Assembly (NCBI GenBank): GCA_965197565.1
Contig: CBDANK010000002.1
Location: forward strand, 62,001-126,000
Length of the DNA: 64,000 nucleotides
From: G963667675 sp965197565
Lineage (GTDB): Bacteria; Chloroflexota; Dehalococcoidia; Lucifugimonadales; UBA3495
Direction: 5' to 3'
The position numbers were made by a program, and so were the translations under genes. Below, piece after piece: positions 16,827 through 26,440 of this stretch; the stretch's first letter is position 1; the number at the start of each line of letters is the position of its first letter. Below the pieces are notes generated by a model. That model had not been told where the DNA came from, did not search any database, and was given only the letters and a program-made list of their open reading frames with translations.

Positions 16827-18032
16827 ATGCCTCTGTGTAGCCTAGAGGAAGCCTTGGACGACCTCAAAGCGGGCAAGTTCGTCGTCGTCGTCGACGATGA
16901 GCAACGGGAGAACGAGGGTGACCTGGTTATGCCCGCCCAGATGGTAACGCCGGATGCGGTCAATTTCGTCGTTACCCAGGCCCGCGGCCTGCTTTGCATG
17001 CCGGTTATGGGTGAGCGGCTGGACGAACTGGAAATACCCTTGATGACCGGCCAAAACGCCACCAGCATGCACCAGACGGCCTTTACTGTTTCAGTAGACT
17101 ACAACAAGGGCACCACAACCGGCATATCGGCCGGCGACCGGGCCGCCAGCATCCAGGCTATGATCGACCCCCAAACCCGTCCTGAAGACTTTTCCCGCCC
17201 CGGCCACTTGTTTCCTTTGCGCTACAACCCCGGCGGCGTTCTGGCCCGAGCCGGCCATACCGAGGCTATAATAGACCTCTGCAGAATGGCCGGGCTGTAT
17301 CCTGCCGGGATCGTTTGTGAGATCATGAGCGAAGACGGCAGTATGTCCCGGCTACCCGAACTGGAGACCTTTTCCCAACACCACGGCCTCAAAATTCTGA
17401 GCATTGCCCAGATAATCGCTCACCGCCGACGCTCCGAGCGGCTGATTGAACGGGTCGCTGAAGCCCGCTTACCCACCAAGTACGGTAATTTTACCGCCAT
17501 TGCCTACCGAAGCACCGTGGATTCGGGGGAGCATATTGCGCTGACTATCGGCGATTGGAACAGTGAGCAACCGGTGCTGGTCCGTATCCACAGCGAGTGC
17601 CTGACTGGGGACGTATTCGGCAGTGTCCGCTGCGATTGCGGGGAGCAAATTGAGTTGTCTCTCAAGATCCTGGGTCAGGAAGGCGCGGGAATATTTCTCT
17701 ACATGAGGCAAGAGGGGCGGGGCATCGGGCTGCATAACAAAATAAAAGCATACTCGTTACAAGATAATGGGTTGGATACAGTTGACGCCAATACAAGCCT
17801 GGGGTTCGATCCAGACCTGCGTCACTACGGCGCCGGGGCCCAGATACTACAAGACCTGGGTGTCCACAAGCTCCGTCTGCTAACCAATAACCCCCGGAAA
17901 GTGATGGGCCTTTCCGGGTTTGACCTGGACATCGTGGAGAGGGTGCCGGTGGAAGCGTCGGTAACCGACGAGAACCGCACCTACCTGCGCACTAAAAGAG
18001 CCCGCATGGGGCACATTCTAGGCAATTGCTGA
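16827..18032 (+). CDS. ribBA: Bifunctional 3,4-DHBP synthase / GTP cyclohydrolase II
   Basis: The N-terminal half (about residues 1-200) is the DHBP synthase RibB, with DDEQRENEGDLV, TTTGISAGDRA and RPGHLFPLRYNPGGVLARAGHTEA. The C-terminal half is GTP cyclohydrolase II (RibA), with the zinc ligands in SECLTGDVFGSVRCDCGEQ and RQEGRGIGLHNKIKAYSLQD. Together these supply both precursors of lumazine. The 401-residue length is standard. It ends the riboflavin operon; prfB converges 10 bases beyond the stop. Confidence 0.96.
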   Translation: MPLCSLEEALDDLKAGKFVVVVDDEQRENEGDLVMPAQMVTPDAVNFVVTQARGLLCMPVMGERLDELEIPLMTGQNATSMHQTAFTVSVDYNKGTTTGISAGDRAASIQAMIDPQTRPEDFSRPGHLFPLRYNPGGVLARAGHTEAIIDLCRMAGLYPAGIVCEIMSEDGSMSRLPELETFSQHHGLKILSIAQIIAHRRRSERLIERVAEARLPTKYGNFTAIAYRSTVDSGEHIALTIGDWNSEQPVLVRIHSECLTGDVFGSVRCDCGEQIELSLKILGQEGAGIFLYMRQEGRGIGLHNKIKAYSLQDNGLDTVDANTSLGFDPDLRHYGAGAQILQDLGVHKLRLLTNNPRKVMGLSGFDLDIVERVPVEASVTDENRTYLRTKRARMGHILGNC

Positions 18033-18042
18033 CTAATTTTCC

Positions 18043-19150
18043 CTACGCCGTTTCTTTACCAACCGTTGTCAATAAATACGCTTCGATGAATTCGCCTATG
18101 TCCCCATTGAGCACCCGCTCCGGGTTGGGGCTCTGGTGATTGCTGCGATGGTCTTTTACCGACTTGTAGGGATGTAAAACGTAGCTCCGTATTTGGTTGC
18201 CCCACTCCGGCGACACTCGCTCACCCCTCAGCTTGGCTAACTCTTCCGCCCGTTCTTCGTTCTGTCGGGACAGAAGTCTTGCCCGCAGGATGCGCATTGC
18301 GAACTCCCGGTTTTGGTGTTGGGAGCGCTCGTTCTGGCAGGTTATCACGATGCCTGTAGGGACGTGGGTCAACCGGACCGCAGAGGCTACTTTCTGGACG
18401 TTCTGCCCTCCCGGACCACTGGCCCTGAAAAAATCCATCTTAACGTCTTCCGGCCGCACGCTCACCTCGAACCCCTCTTCAGCCGCCGGTATTACCTCCA
18501 CTGCGGCGAAGGAAGTGTGGCGCAGGTGATTGGGGTCGAAGGGGGATAAGCGCACCAGCCGGTGTGTTCCCCTTTCTGCGCTTAAATAACCGCAGGCGTA
18601 ATCACCGCCCACTTCCAGGGTGCCGCTGCGGAGTCCCGCTTCCTCGCCATAAGACAGGTCCATCACTTGGACCGGACGCGCCTGGGTCTCGGCCCATCGG
18701 AGATACATCCGCAGCAGCATTTCCGCCCAGTCTTGGGAATCGGTGCCGCCGGCTCCGGCTTGTATCGTAACGATGGCCGACCTGTCGTCGTAAGGGCCGG
18801 ATAGAGTCAGGTTAATCTCCTCCCGGTCCAGGATGCGGGAGAGTTCGCCGGCCTCGGTTTCCATTTGCTCCGCTAGGGAGTCGTCCTGTTCCTCCAGCGC
18901 CAAGTCCACCAGGTCCAGCAAGTTTTGGGCTCGAGACATCAGGTCGGTCCATAGCGCCACGGTATCTTTGAGCCGGCCCAACCGCCGCATTTTTCGTTGG
19001 GCTTGCCTGGAATCATCCCAGAAGCCGGGGCTGGCGGCCTCGCTTTCCAATAGGGCTATCGATTTTTCTTTATCCGCCAAGTCAAAGACGTCCCACAACG
19101 GATTCGATCTTCTGGAAAATCCCTTGCATGTTTTGTCTTAGCTGTTCCAT
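18043..19150 (-). CDS. prfB: Peptide chain release factor 2, programmed +1 frameshift
   Basis: RF2 terminates translation at UGA and UAA. The first 22 codons start at the ATG at 19150 (MEQLRQNMQGIFQ) and run into an in-frame TGA at 19084-19082. The slip site is CTTTGAC (19087-19081): after the Leu codon CTT one base is skipped and reading resumes at GAC in the +1 frame to 18043, giving 368 residues. The GGQ motif (about 247-249) and the SPF recognition tripeptide (about 202-204) fall where they do in E. coli RF2. High RF2 thus limits its own synthesis. The usual internal Shine-Dalgarno is weak here (GTGGGA). Confidence 0.95.
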
Positions 19151-19236
19151 CCTTCTCCCTTGCCAACTCCTTAGATGAAGGTCAATTAACTGACAAGTCC
19201 TTCGCGCCTTTAGTTCACTGTGATTCTCAGGGGAGG

Positions 19237-20130
19237 TCAGCCAATCGCCAGTTGTTGCTTCAACCAGCTTTCCCGGACCAGAGCGTGCTCGTGGCCGCCT
19301 CCTTCGCTGGCGCCGTCGTACAGCCGCAAATCGCATTGCGGCAGATGGGCCGCCAACTCTTCTCCCATAGCAACGGGACACTGGCCCCGGTCCCTCTTAC
19401 CCAGACTGAGCAGTACCGCCGAGCCTACCCGCGGAGCAATCTTTACCGGATCAAGAGGTGAGGTGCTGGCCAACACAGCGTCCCGATGCCGGGGGTTCAA
19501 TCGCAAGTAGTCATCGATCTCTGCCAGAGGATAAGCCAGACCGTCTTGCAGCGCCGCCGCATTGCCCAAGGCCAAGGGAGTGTCGGCAGCCACTGCTTTT
19601 ACCACCGGCCGCCGGGCCGCAGCGGCAAGGGCTAGGCTGGCCCCAAGGCCGGAGCCCATCAGGGCCAGCGGGCCGACCTCGGTTTCTCCTTGGTTCAGCA
19701 CAGCGTCAACGCCGCGCAGTGCGTCGGCCCAAGCCAACCGTATCATGTAGGTCTCTGATCCCTCGACCCCCTCGGTTAGCAACCCAGGGTACCTAGCTTG
19801 GAAGGGTTCATCGCTGTTTCTTTGCCCTCGGTGGGTTGCATTCATCACCAACGCATGGTGACGTAAAGGAGTGTAAATCAAGTCATGGACGCTGGCATAA
19901 TCGGGCATTCGCACTACAGCCGGGACCTTTGCCCCCCTATAACTCTTGGGGATCGACAGCCAGGCAAACAACCTGTAACCGTCCAGTCCGCTATACCGCA
20001 TTCGGTACACGTCCCACTCAGGCTGGGAATAGAACGCGTCCCGTTCCAGAGCCACGTCCAGGGGAACGGACGCCGGGTCCCGGTCCACCGAGTCCCAAAA
20101 AGCATCGAATGAACGTTGCGCCGACGTCAT
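19237..20130 (-). CDS. Acetylxylan-esterase-like protein with altered catalytic elbow
   Basis: This 297-residue alpha/beta-hydrolase is a paralogue of the preceding gene, sharing RYPGLLTEGVEGSETYMIR and GGGHEHALV. Aligning ALMGSGLGASLALAAAARRP with the paralogue's ACGISQGGGLTLITTALRP puts Gly161 where the nucleophile Ser172 lies, so ordinary esterase activity is doubtful. The ATG at 20130 overlaps the upstream stop (ATGA). Upstream sequence in the same frame is open to 20238 but lies within the paralogue. It may be a degenerate or regulatory partner. Confidence 0.75.
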   Translation of the reverse strand: MTSAQRSFDAFWDSVDRDPASVPLDVALERDAFYSQPEWDVYRMRYSGLDGYRLFAWLSIPKSYRGAKVPAVVRMPDYASVHDLIYTPLRHHALVMNATHRGQRNSDEPFQARYPGLLTEGVEGSETYMIRLAWADALRGVDAVLNQGETEVGPLALMGSGLGASLALAAAARRPVVKAVAADTPLALGNAAALQDGLAYPLAEIDDYLRLNPRHRDAVLASTSPLDPVKIAPRVGSAVLLSLGKRDRGQCPVAMGEELAAHLPQCDLRLYDGASEGGGHEHALVRESWLKQQLAIG

Positions 20131-21074
20131 CCCGACACCCCCTGAGCCTGGGAAATCTGAATCTGCCGCTCCAGCCAGTCCGACTCCTTGCCCGGATATT
20201 CGTGGGCGTTGCCGTGGCCTGAGCCTGGAAACAACCACAGTTCCTTTGGCCCGCTCAAAGCGGTGTATGCGGCGTAACTGGTTTCGGGCGGGCAGACCTC
20301 ATCCTCCAAGCCTATGCCTACCGCCATGGGACACTTGATCCAGCCGGCGAAGTTCACCGCGTCGTAGTACCGGAGGGTTTCAAGCATTTGAGGGACCCGC
20401 TGCGGGTTGGCCCGGGCGTAACAGGTCAACTCATCGTAGGGGTAGGAGCGGAGCATATTCATGGATTCCGGGAAACAACACAGGAAGGGGTACCCGGAGA
20501 CGCCGCCCTTTATCTCCGGGCGAAGGGCGGTGGTAATCAGGGTCAACCCTCCTCCCTGGCTGATGCCGCAAGCGAAAATTCGTTGAGAGTCCACTTCCGG
20601 CCGGGAGAGGAGGAAGTCCACGCTGCGGGCACAGTCAGCGATGACCCCCCGGTAACCGTAGGTATCCCGGCCCTCTATGCCATGAGTCAGCAGACCGGGA
20701 TAGCCGGGGTTGAACCGGGAGTTGCTTCGCAGTTTGCCCCGAACGGCTACGCTCAGGGTGATGACTCCCTTCCCGCCCCACTCCCGGCGCAACGCAGGCT
20801 CAGACTTGTATCCCGGGAACACTATAATGGCCGGAAAAGGGCCCTCTCCCTCGACGGGCACACAGTACCAAGTGGATACCTCAAGCCCTCCCAGGCTGCG
20901 GTAAGTAGCCTGAGATACCCGGACCTGTTGGTTGGAACGGATTGGCTCCGGCGAGATACGAGGTTCCAGGGGAACCTGGGCCGCCTCGGCCATGACTCCC
21001 TCCCAAAACTCGCTAAAGTCCTTTGGGAGAGTAACCTGAGTGACGAACTTTTCCAAGTCTTCTTTGGTTGCCAT
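20127..21074 (-). CDS. Acetylxylan esterase / cephalosporin-C deacetylase-family hydrolase
   Basis: The 315-residue protein has the AXE1-family layout: DFSEFWEGVMAEA near the N-terminus, FPGYKSEP for the oxyanion loop, the nucleophile elbow CGISQGGGL (Ser172), an Asp in GLEDEVCPPETS and the catalytic His in FPGSGHGNAHEYPG. Relatives deacetylate xylan oligomers or antibiotics. No signal peptide is visible, so it should act in the cytoplasm. It overlaps its catalytically altered paralogue by four bases. The substrate is unknown. Confidence 0.85.
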   Translation of the reverse strand: MATKEDLEKFVTQVTLPKDFSEFWEGVMAEAAQVPLEPRISPEPIRSNQQVRVSQATYRSLGGLEVSTWYCVPVEGEGPFPAIIVFPGYKSEPALRREWGGKGVITLSVAVRGKLRSNSRFNPGYPGLLTHGIEGRDTYGYRGVIADCARSVDFLLSRPEVDSQRIFACGISQGGGLTLITTALRPEIKGGVSGYPFLCCFPESMNMLRSYPYDELTCYARANPQRVPQMLETLRYYDAVNFAGWIKCPMAVGIGLEDEVCPPETSYAAYTALSGPKELWLFPGSGHGNAHEYPGKESDWLERQIQISQAQGVSG

Positions 21075-21646
21075 AGGCAGTCCTTCGTGTTGTCGTTGGT
21101 CAAACCGTAAGGGACTAATCCATTATAGGGCCATCATCCCCGATTCCCCAAATCAAGTTAAGCGATGATGAACTCCGGCAGCCTTTAGCGCCGTTGAGGA
21201 CTGGCTGCGAGGTTAATACAGCCGTCGCGACGGCGTGGGGTTGCTAGTGTGGGGTTTACGCTGGGCGCGGATCACGTTAGGGGGAAAGGCGGCTGCCACC
21301 ATTTCCCAGTGTCGTTTAAGTGGATGGAATCCACCCACTTGACCCATTCGAAACCGCGTTTGCCAGGGGCTACCAACCGCACCGGGAAGCCATGCCCATG
21401 AGAGATCGGTTCACCGCTGATATGAGAGGCCAACAGATACCCGTCGGCCTCTTTCAGCGAGAACCTTCGTTGGTAGCCAGTCACGGAGCGGACGGTGACG
21501 CTGCCTGCGTCAGCCTCCACTCCAGCGGTCTCTAACACCTCCCTTAGGGGTGTTCCTTCCCATTCCTGAGTGGAATACCAACCCCCGGTGCAGTCCAGAG
21601 TGGCGGTGAGCTTCTCACGGCCGCGGGTCAGATCAGCCCACTTTAA

Positions 21647-22840
21647 GGAACCTCTGAATAAATGGGGTGGAATATGGGATACTGAGGAAAAAGCGTCTGA
21701 CCGAGGTAACCGCCATGCTTGAGCAACCCAGCTTCTCAGACCTGGACTTTCAGCATAAGCGTCGCAGGACCCGTCGAGAAGAGTTCCTGGATCGGTTGGG
21801 AGCCCTGGTTCCCTGGGAGCGTCTGGAAGGGGTGATTCGGCCCCACTACCCCAAGGCGGGCCAGGGTCGGCGTCCCTACTCCCTATCGGTGATGCTGCGG
21901 GTTCACGTGGTGCAGGTGTGCCACAACCTGAGCGACCCAGCTATGGAAGACCTGCTGTACGACTCCCGGTCGGTGCAGCAATTCGTGGGGCTGAGGTTAT
22001 CGGAACCCATACCGGACGAGAGTACCATATTGCACTTCCGCCACCTGTTGGAGAAGCATCAGTTGGGCCAGGGGTTGTTTGAAGAGATCAAAGCCTGCCT
22101 GGAGGAACAGGGGATGGCGCTGAAGGAAGGCACCATCGTGGACGCCACTATCATCCAGGCGCCATCGTCCACCAAGAATCGGAAGGGGAAACGAGACCCG
22201 GAGATGCGCCAGACGCGGAAGGGGAAACAGTACTACTTCGGGATGAAGGCACACATCGGAGTGGACGCGGAGACGGGAATGGTGCATAGCCTGGTAACCA
22301 CTGGAGCCAATGTGCATGACGTAACCCAGGCGGGGGAACTGCTTCATGGGAAGGAACGGCGAGTGTGGGGAGATGCGGGCTACACGGGAGTGGGGAAACG
22401 GGAGGAGAACAGGGGGTTGGAGGTGGAATGGCTGGTGGCGCTGGAACCCGGGAAGCGGAGGCTGCTGGAGCGGGGGGGCTTGGAGGAGTGGTGGGAAAGG
22501 ACCAAGGCATCGGTGCGGGCCAAGGTGGAACACCCTTTTCTCGACGTGAAGCGAATATTCGGCTATGACAAGGTCCGGTACCGGGGCTTGGCCAAGAACC
22601 ACGAAAGGCTGGCGGTGCTGCTGGGCCTGTCCAACCTGATGCGGAAGAGAAAGTTGCTGCTGGCAGCCTGACCCAGGGGCGAGTGGGCCCGGAACCGGGG
22701 AGAAGCCCCAAACACAAGGGCTGAAGGGGGAGAAACCGGCCCCAAGTCAGGGCCAAATAGCCCTGACTTGGAAGTTGAAGCCTCCTTCACACCCTGCCAT
22801 TCCCCAAATTTCCAGGCATTGTACGTTGTTCAGAGGTTCC
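21647..22840 (+). mobile_element. IS5-family insertion sequence, complete
   Basis: The 1194-bp element is bounded by inverted GGAACCTCTGAA (21647-21658) and TTCAGAGGTTCC (22829-22840). It carries one transposase gene. The flanks TTAA (21643-21646) and CTAA (22841-22844) fit a YTAR-type IS5 target duplication with one difference, or a 3-bp TAA duplication. It interrupts the molybdopterin oxidoreductase gene. Confidence 0.88.
21715..22671 (+). CDS. IS5-family DDE transposase
   Basis: The 318-residue transposase starts at the ATG at 21715 (MLEQPSFSDLDFQ); the frame opens at 21667. It has the IS5 N-terminal domain (GRRPYSLSVMLRVHVVQVCHNLSDPAMEDLLYDS). The DDE catalytic core is visible as IVDATIIQAP, WGDAGYTG and the C-terminal RAKVEHPFLDVKRIFGYDKVRYRGL with the glutamate in VEHPF. 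It appears full length and free of stops, so the element may still be active. Confidence 0.93.
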   Translation: MLEQPSFSDLDFQHKRRRTRREEFLDRLGALVPWERLEGVIRPHYPKAGQGRRPYSLSVMLRVHVVQVCHNLSDPAMEDLLYDSRSVQQFVGLRLSEPIPDESTILHFRHLLEKHQLGQGLFEEIKACLEEQGMALKEGTIVDATIIQAPSSTKNRKGKRDPEMRQTRKGKQYYFGMKAHIGVDAETGMVHSLVTTGANVHDVTQAGELLHGKERRVWGDAGYTGVGKREENRGLEVEWLVALEPGKRRLLERGGLEEWWERTKASVRAKVEHPFLDVKRIFGYDKVRYRGLAKNHERLAVLLGLSNLMRKRKLLLAA

Positions 22841-23546
22841 CTAAGTCCAAGTCGCGGTGCACCATCCCGGAAACTTTCAGTCGCCAGGCCTCCCGGTCAA
22901 CCCGTTGCGGGTCGTCGTTCAACCAGGAAGTGGTTGGAAAGGCGTTACCGGCAAGGCTGCTCCGCTCGTATGACCCGGTAAAGCGCCTATCCTCTCCCGG
23001 AAGCTCAAAGACTTGGTTCGTAAGCTCGCTGACACGCCACAGAGCGAGGCCGGCCAGGCTGAGTCCGGCGAGTCTCAAAAAAGAGCGTCTTTCGACCCAG
23101 AAACGAGGGCGCAGGCTCCAGGAGTGGGAGAAGGTATGCCATACCACCAATGGAGCCAAAAGCAGAGATAAGTATATATGCCAACTGACCCCGCTGAATC
23201 CGAGGTAGGTGAAGAAACCGCCGTAGCTCCAGCCTATCCCTAGGCCAAGAGCGGTCAGAAGCAGCGCGAGCATTGCTATGGAGCCGAGATACAGCGCCGG
23301 GTGTCGCCGCCACCGGCCCCAATTGGTCAACGGTATGAGGATATTGCGGCCTTTCCAAAGGAGGAGAGCCACGAGGGCAAATCCGGAGATGCGGTGGATG
23401 TCGAGGGCGGGCCCCCAGTCGGGTGAGCCCCCAATAAGCCCGAAAAACCCGCTCACCAGGGAGAGACCGCCGACGATCAGGACAAAAACGTTGGCCCAAG
23501 GGTGCGCCATCTCGTTGTCCTACGGGGAGCTACAAACAACCCTGCG

Positions 23547-24179
23547 CTAGACAAGCGCGGAAGGACCTGTCAAGCCCAGTAACTTCGCGGCACGTACGAA
23601 CAACTCGGAAGTGTCCGCAACTGTGTCCCCCTTTTCCAGCGTGGGTCGCATTAACTGTTTGATGAAGTCGGCGTTGATTAAGATATTCCAGTCTATATCC
23701 GGGTATTTCGCTTTCAGGGAGCAGAAAACGCCTTCCAGCTTTTGTTGAGTGCGGGGATTTACTTTTGGCGAAGCGAAGTAGATATGGAATTTTGTTCCCG
23801 GGGCGTGATAGGCACTCAGCATCAACATGGTGCGCAACGACTTCTTGAGTACCCTATTGCGGGTCTCGGGACCGCTCCCATAAATCAGGCCGCCTTCGTG
23901 GAAAGCGACCTCAATGGCATGGACATTGCCTTTCAGGTCCACCCCAACGACATCAATCTCGCCCTGCTTCAAAAGCTGCGCGGCATCCTTCGTTTTCTTG
24001 AATACGCTTCCATCACGGTCGAAGTTGTCCTTCATGGCAAGGAACATCGTTTCCAACTCATCGTCGGTCTTGTGCTTGGGCCAATGTTCGGAGGCTTTCC
24101 AATTCGCCTGCACCAACCAGCACTGTTTGACGTGCCTCAAATATGAATAGCCTAGGGATTCGCCGACTTCGATTTTCAC
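23547..24179 (-). CDS. Unknown protein, possible PD-(D/E)XK nuclease fold
   Basis: The 210-residue protein starts at a GTG (MKIEVGESLGYSYLRHVKQC). I do not recognise the family. The segment EIDVVGVDLKGNVHAIEVAFHEGG (about residues 73-96) has the strand-Asp, strand-Glu spacing of restriction-like nucleases, though the lysine of the motif is replaced by Ala-Phe. It is a single gene on the minus strand, between the broken oxidoreductase and thrS. No neighbours suggest a role. A restriction or repair function is only a guess. Confidence 0.55.
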   Translation of the reverse strand: MKIEVGESLGYSYLRHVKQCWLVQANWKASEHWPKHKTDDELETMFLAMKDNFDRDGSVFKKTKDAAQLLKQGEIDVVGVDLKGNVHAIEVAFHEGGLIYGSGPETRNRVLKKSLRTMLMLSAYHAPGTKFHIYFASPKVNPRTQQKLEGVFCSLKAKYPDIDWNILINADFIKQLMRPTLEKGDTVADTSELFVRAAKLLGLTGPSALV

Positions 24180-24391
24180 GACTACACCTGACCTACCTGA
24201 TGTATGACGGGATTATAGGCGGAAACGGAGGATGCACACAACCTCCGAATCTTAGTTGTTTCCTGGTCGCATTTCGTAGCAAATAGGGATGTGTGAATCC
24301 TGATTAGCATGAAAATTCCCCGCTCATCGGGTTAGCTGATAGGCTTAGCGCTAAACTACGATTCCTGCGCCTTTCGCTGGAGCGCATCAGT

Positions 24392-24397
24392 TATAAT
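24392..24397 (+). promoter_or_regulatory. Possible -10 element of thrS
   Basis: A perfect TATAAT lies 40 bases before the thrS start. No convincing -35 hexamer was found 16-18 bases upstream. The 258-base leader shows no T-box motif. Confidence 0.3.
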
Positions 24398-24437
24398 GTA
24401 TCGCAATTTCCTGCGGTCCCAAAAACGTTCATAAGGT

Positions 24438-26198
24438 ATGACCATGCTTGACCACGCCACCCTCGAAGTTGATTCAGTCACCCCCGAGTTGGCGCTTCGC
24501 CACCGGATGCGCCATTCGGCGGCCCACGTGATGGCCGAGGCGGTGCTCCAGCTTTTCCCGGATGCCAAGATTGCCATCGGCCCTCCCACGCAAGACGGCT
24601 TCTATTACGACTTCGATGTGCCCCGGCCCTTCACCCCTGAGGACCTGGAACAGATCGAGCAACTGATGAGCCGTAGCATAGCCGCCCGGCTTCCTTTCCA
24701 ACGGCAAGAAATCGAACGGGAAGAAGCACGGTCGCTGTTTGCCAACCAGCCGTATAAGTTGGAGATCATCGAAGGACTCCAGGATGCCGAGACCCTGTCT
24801 ATTTACCGGCACGGCGATTTTGTAGACCTCTGCCAGGGTCCCCACGTAGGCAACACCGGCGACATCCCGGCGGTGAAGCTACTTAACGTTGCCGGTGCCT
24901 ACTGGAGGGGCGACGAGGGCCGGCCCATGCTCCAGCGGATCTACGGGACAGCCTTCGAGAGCCGGGAGCAGTTGGATGAACACCTGGCGCGGCTGGAGGA
25001 AGCGGAAAAACGGGACCACCGCCTGCTTGGCCGGCAACTGGGCCTGTTTACGGTCCACGAAGAAATCGGGCCGGGGCTCATCGTGTGGCATCCCAAGGGC
25101 GGCCAAGTCCGAACGATCATCGAGGACTATTGGCGTGAACTTCATTACCGCCGGGGCTACGACATCGTTTACTCTCCCCATATCGGACGGGGCCGGCTAT
25201 GGCAAACCAGCGGCCACTTGGACTTTTACCGGGAAAGCATGTACGCCGCCTTGGAGGTGGATGACCAAGAGTACTTTCTAAAGCCGATGAACTGTCCATT
25301 CCACATCATGATTTACCGCTCGACGCTGCGCAGCTACCGGGAGTTGCCGCTGCGCTTCGCCGAGCTGGGCACGGTTTACCGCTACGAGCGCAGCGGAGTG
25401 CTCCACGGGCTAATGCGAGTGCGGGGGTTTACCCAGGACGACGCTCACATTTTCTGCCAACCCGACCAAGTTGAAACCGAGGTGGGCGGAGTGCTCGACC
25501 TCACTTTCGAGCTGCTGGACGCCTTCGGGTTCGCCGACTACGGCGTTTCCTTGTCGACTCGGCCGGATAAGTACGTAGGCGACCCCGAGATGTGGGACCA
25601 CGCCACCGGCTCCCTGCGCACGGCCTTGGAACAACGGCATTTAGCTTTCGAAGTAGACGAGGGCGGCGGGGCTTTTTACGGACCGAAAATCGACATCAAT
25701 ATCACCGACGCCTTGGGCCGGGCCTGGCAGTGCACCACGGTACAATTCGACTTCAACTTGCCGGAACGGTTCGACCTGACCTTCCAAGACGCCGGTGGAG
25801 GCAGGAGCCGCCCGTACATGGTTCACCGCGCCGTCTTGGGCTCCATGGAGCGGTTCTTGGGCGTGCTAATCGAGCACTATGGCGGCGCTTTCCCATTATG
25901 GCTGGCCCCGGTCCAAGCGTCGGTAATTCCCATTGCCGACCGGCACTTGGAATACGCCCAGCAGGTCCAAGGGACACTGACCGGCGCCGGATTCCGGGTG
26001 GAAGTCGACGGGCGCAGCGAGCGTATGAACCTAAAAATACGCAACGCCCAGATGATGAAGATTCCTTACATGCTGGTGGTCGGCGACCGTGAAATGGAAG
26101 CCGGCGCCGTGGCCGTGCGCCAGCGGGACGGGGAAGACTTGGGTGCAATGAAGCTGGCGGTTTTCCTAGAACGGTTGAAGCAGGAGGCAAAGTCGTGA
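24438..26198 (+). CDS. thrS: Threonyl-tRNA synthetase lacking the N-terminal TGS domain
   Basis: ThrRS charges tRNA(Thr). At 586 residues it begins almost directly with the editing domain (HSAAH at residues 26-30; DLCQGPHV), followed by the class II core (KPMNCPFHIMIY, RFAELGTVYRYERSG, GLMRVRGFTQDDAH) and the C-terminal anticodon-binding domain. The usual ~60-residue TGS domain is missing, as in some other bacterial ThrRS. Its stop overlaps the GTG start of a hicB gene (GTGA), so the toxin-antitoxin genes are read from the thrS transcript. Confidence 0.96.
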   Translation: MTMLDHATLEVDSVTPELALRHRMRHSAAHVMAEAVLQLFPDAKIAIGPPTQDGFYYDFDVPRPFTPEDLEQIEQLMSRSIAARLPFQRQEIEREEARSLFANQPYKLEIIEGLQDAETLSIYRHGDFVDLCQGPHVGNTGDIPAVKLLNVAGAYWRGDEGRPMLQRIYGTAFESREQLDEHLARLEEAEKRDHRLLGRQLGLFTVHEEIGPGLIVWHPKGGQVRTIIEDYWRELHYRRGYDIVYSPHIGRGRLWQTSGHLDFYRESMYAALEVDDQEYFLKPMNCPFHIMIYRSTLRSYRELPLRFAELGTVYRYERSGVLHGLMRVRGFTQDDAHIFCQPDQVETEVGGVLDLTFELLDAFGFADYGVSLSTRPDKYVGDPEMWDHATGSLRTALEQRHLAFEVDEGGGAFYGPKIDINITDALGRAWQCTTVQFDFNLPERFDLTFQDAGGGRSRPYMVHRAVLGSMERFLGVLIEHYGGAFPLWLAPVQASVIPIADRHLEYAQQVQGTLTGAGFRVEVDGRSERMNLKIRNAQMMKIPYMLVVGDREMEAGAVAVRQRDGEDLGAMKLAVFLERLKQEAKS

Positions 26199-26440
26199 AG
26201 ACGTATGTTTTCGAGGTTGAAATCGAGCAGGAAGAGGACGGGCGTTGGAGCGCTATAGTTCCTGCGCTACCCGGATGTAACGCATGGGGCTACACCAGAG
26301 AAGAGACGATGGAAGCCATCAAGGACAATGCTGAGATGTACCTGGAAGTCCTGATAGAAGATGGGGACCCAATGCCTTGGGAGAGAAGGGAAACCGATGC
26401 CGGCGCTGCCAGGTGTGAGATGCTAGCGATCACAATATGA
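26195..26440 (+). CDS. HicB-family antitoxin, copy 1
   Basis: This 81-residue protein has the partial RNase-H-like HicB fold (YVFEVEIEQEEDGRWSAIVPALPGCNAWGYTREETMEAI). No C-terminal DNA-binding domain follows. It should neutralise the HicA toxin encoded next. The GTG start overlaps the thrS stop and is preceded by CAGGAGG. Its TGA overlaps the hicA ATG (ATGA), reversing the common hicA-hicB order. A close paralogue lies 0.5 kb downstream. Confidence 0.85.
   Translation: MKTYVFEVEIEQEEDGRWSAIVPALPGCNAWGYTREETMEAIKDNAEMYLEVLIEDGDPMPWERRETDAGAARCEMLAITI

Larger units (their letters stand above)
21272..23510 (-). pseudogene. Cytochrome b561-like/molybdopterin oxidoreductase gene split by an IS
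   Basis: The 5' part (23510 to 22841) encodes four or five membrane helices with haem-type histidines (WHIYLSLLLAPLVVWHTFSHSW). It continues into the start of a YedY/sulfite-oxidase-like molybdopterin domain (RVDREAWRLKVSGMVHRDLDL). An IS interrupts it. The 3' part (21646 to 21272) continues KWADLTRGREKLTATLDCTGG, GWYSTQEWEGTPL and GFPVRLVAPGKRGFEWVKWV. Removing the IS and one target copy restores the frame exactly. No other damage is visible, so the insertion looks recent. The intact enzyme was probably a membrane-linked oxidoreductase. Confidence 0.85.

Noticed and set aside
19082..19084. In-frame TGA in prfB as a selenocysteine codon (selA is present)
   Set aside because: CTTTGAC context and resumption in the +1 frame match the RF2 autoregulatory slip exactly.
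19082..19381. Independent gene upstream of prfB
   Set aside because: Only its last 22 codons matter; they are the RF2 N-terminus before the programmed frameshift.
22151..22756. Long antisense reading frames across the transposase
   Set aside because: Proline-rich shadow translations of the high-GC transposase gene with no family resemblance.
24180..24437. T-box leader before thrS
   Set aside because: No GGGTGG-ACCGCG-type antiterminator sequence was found in the leader.
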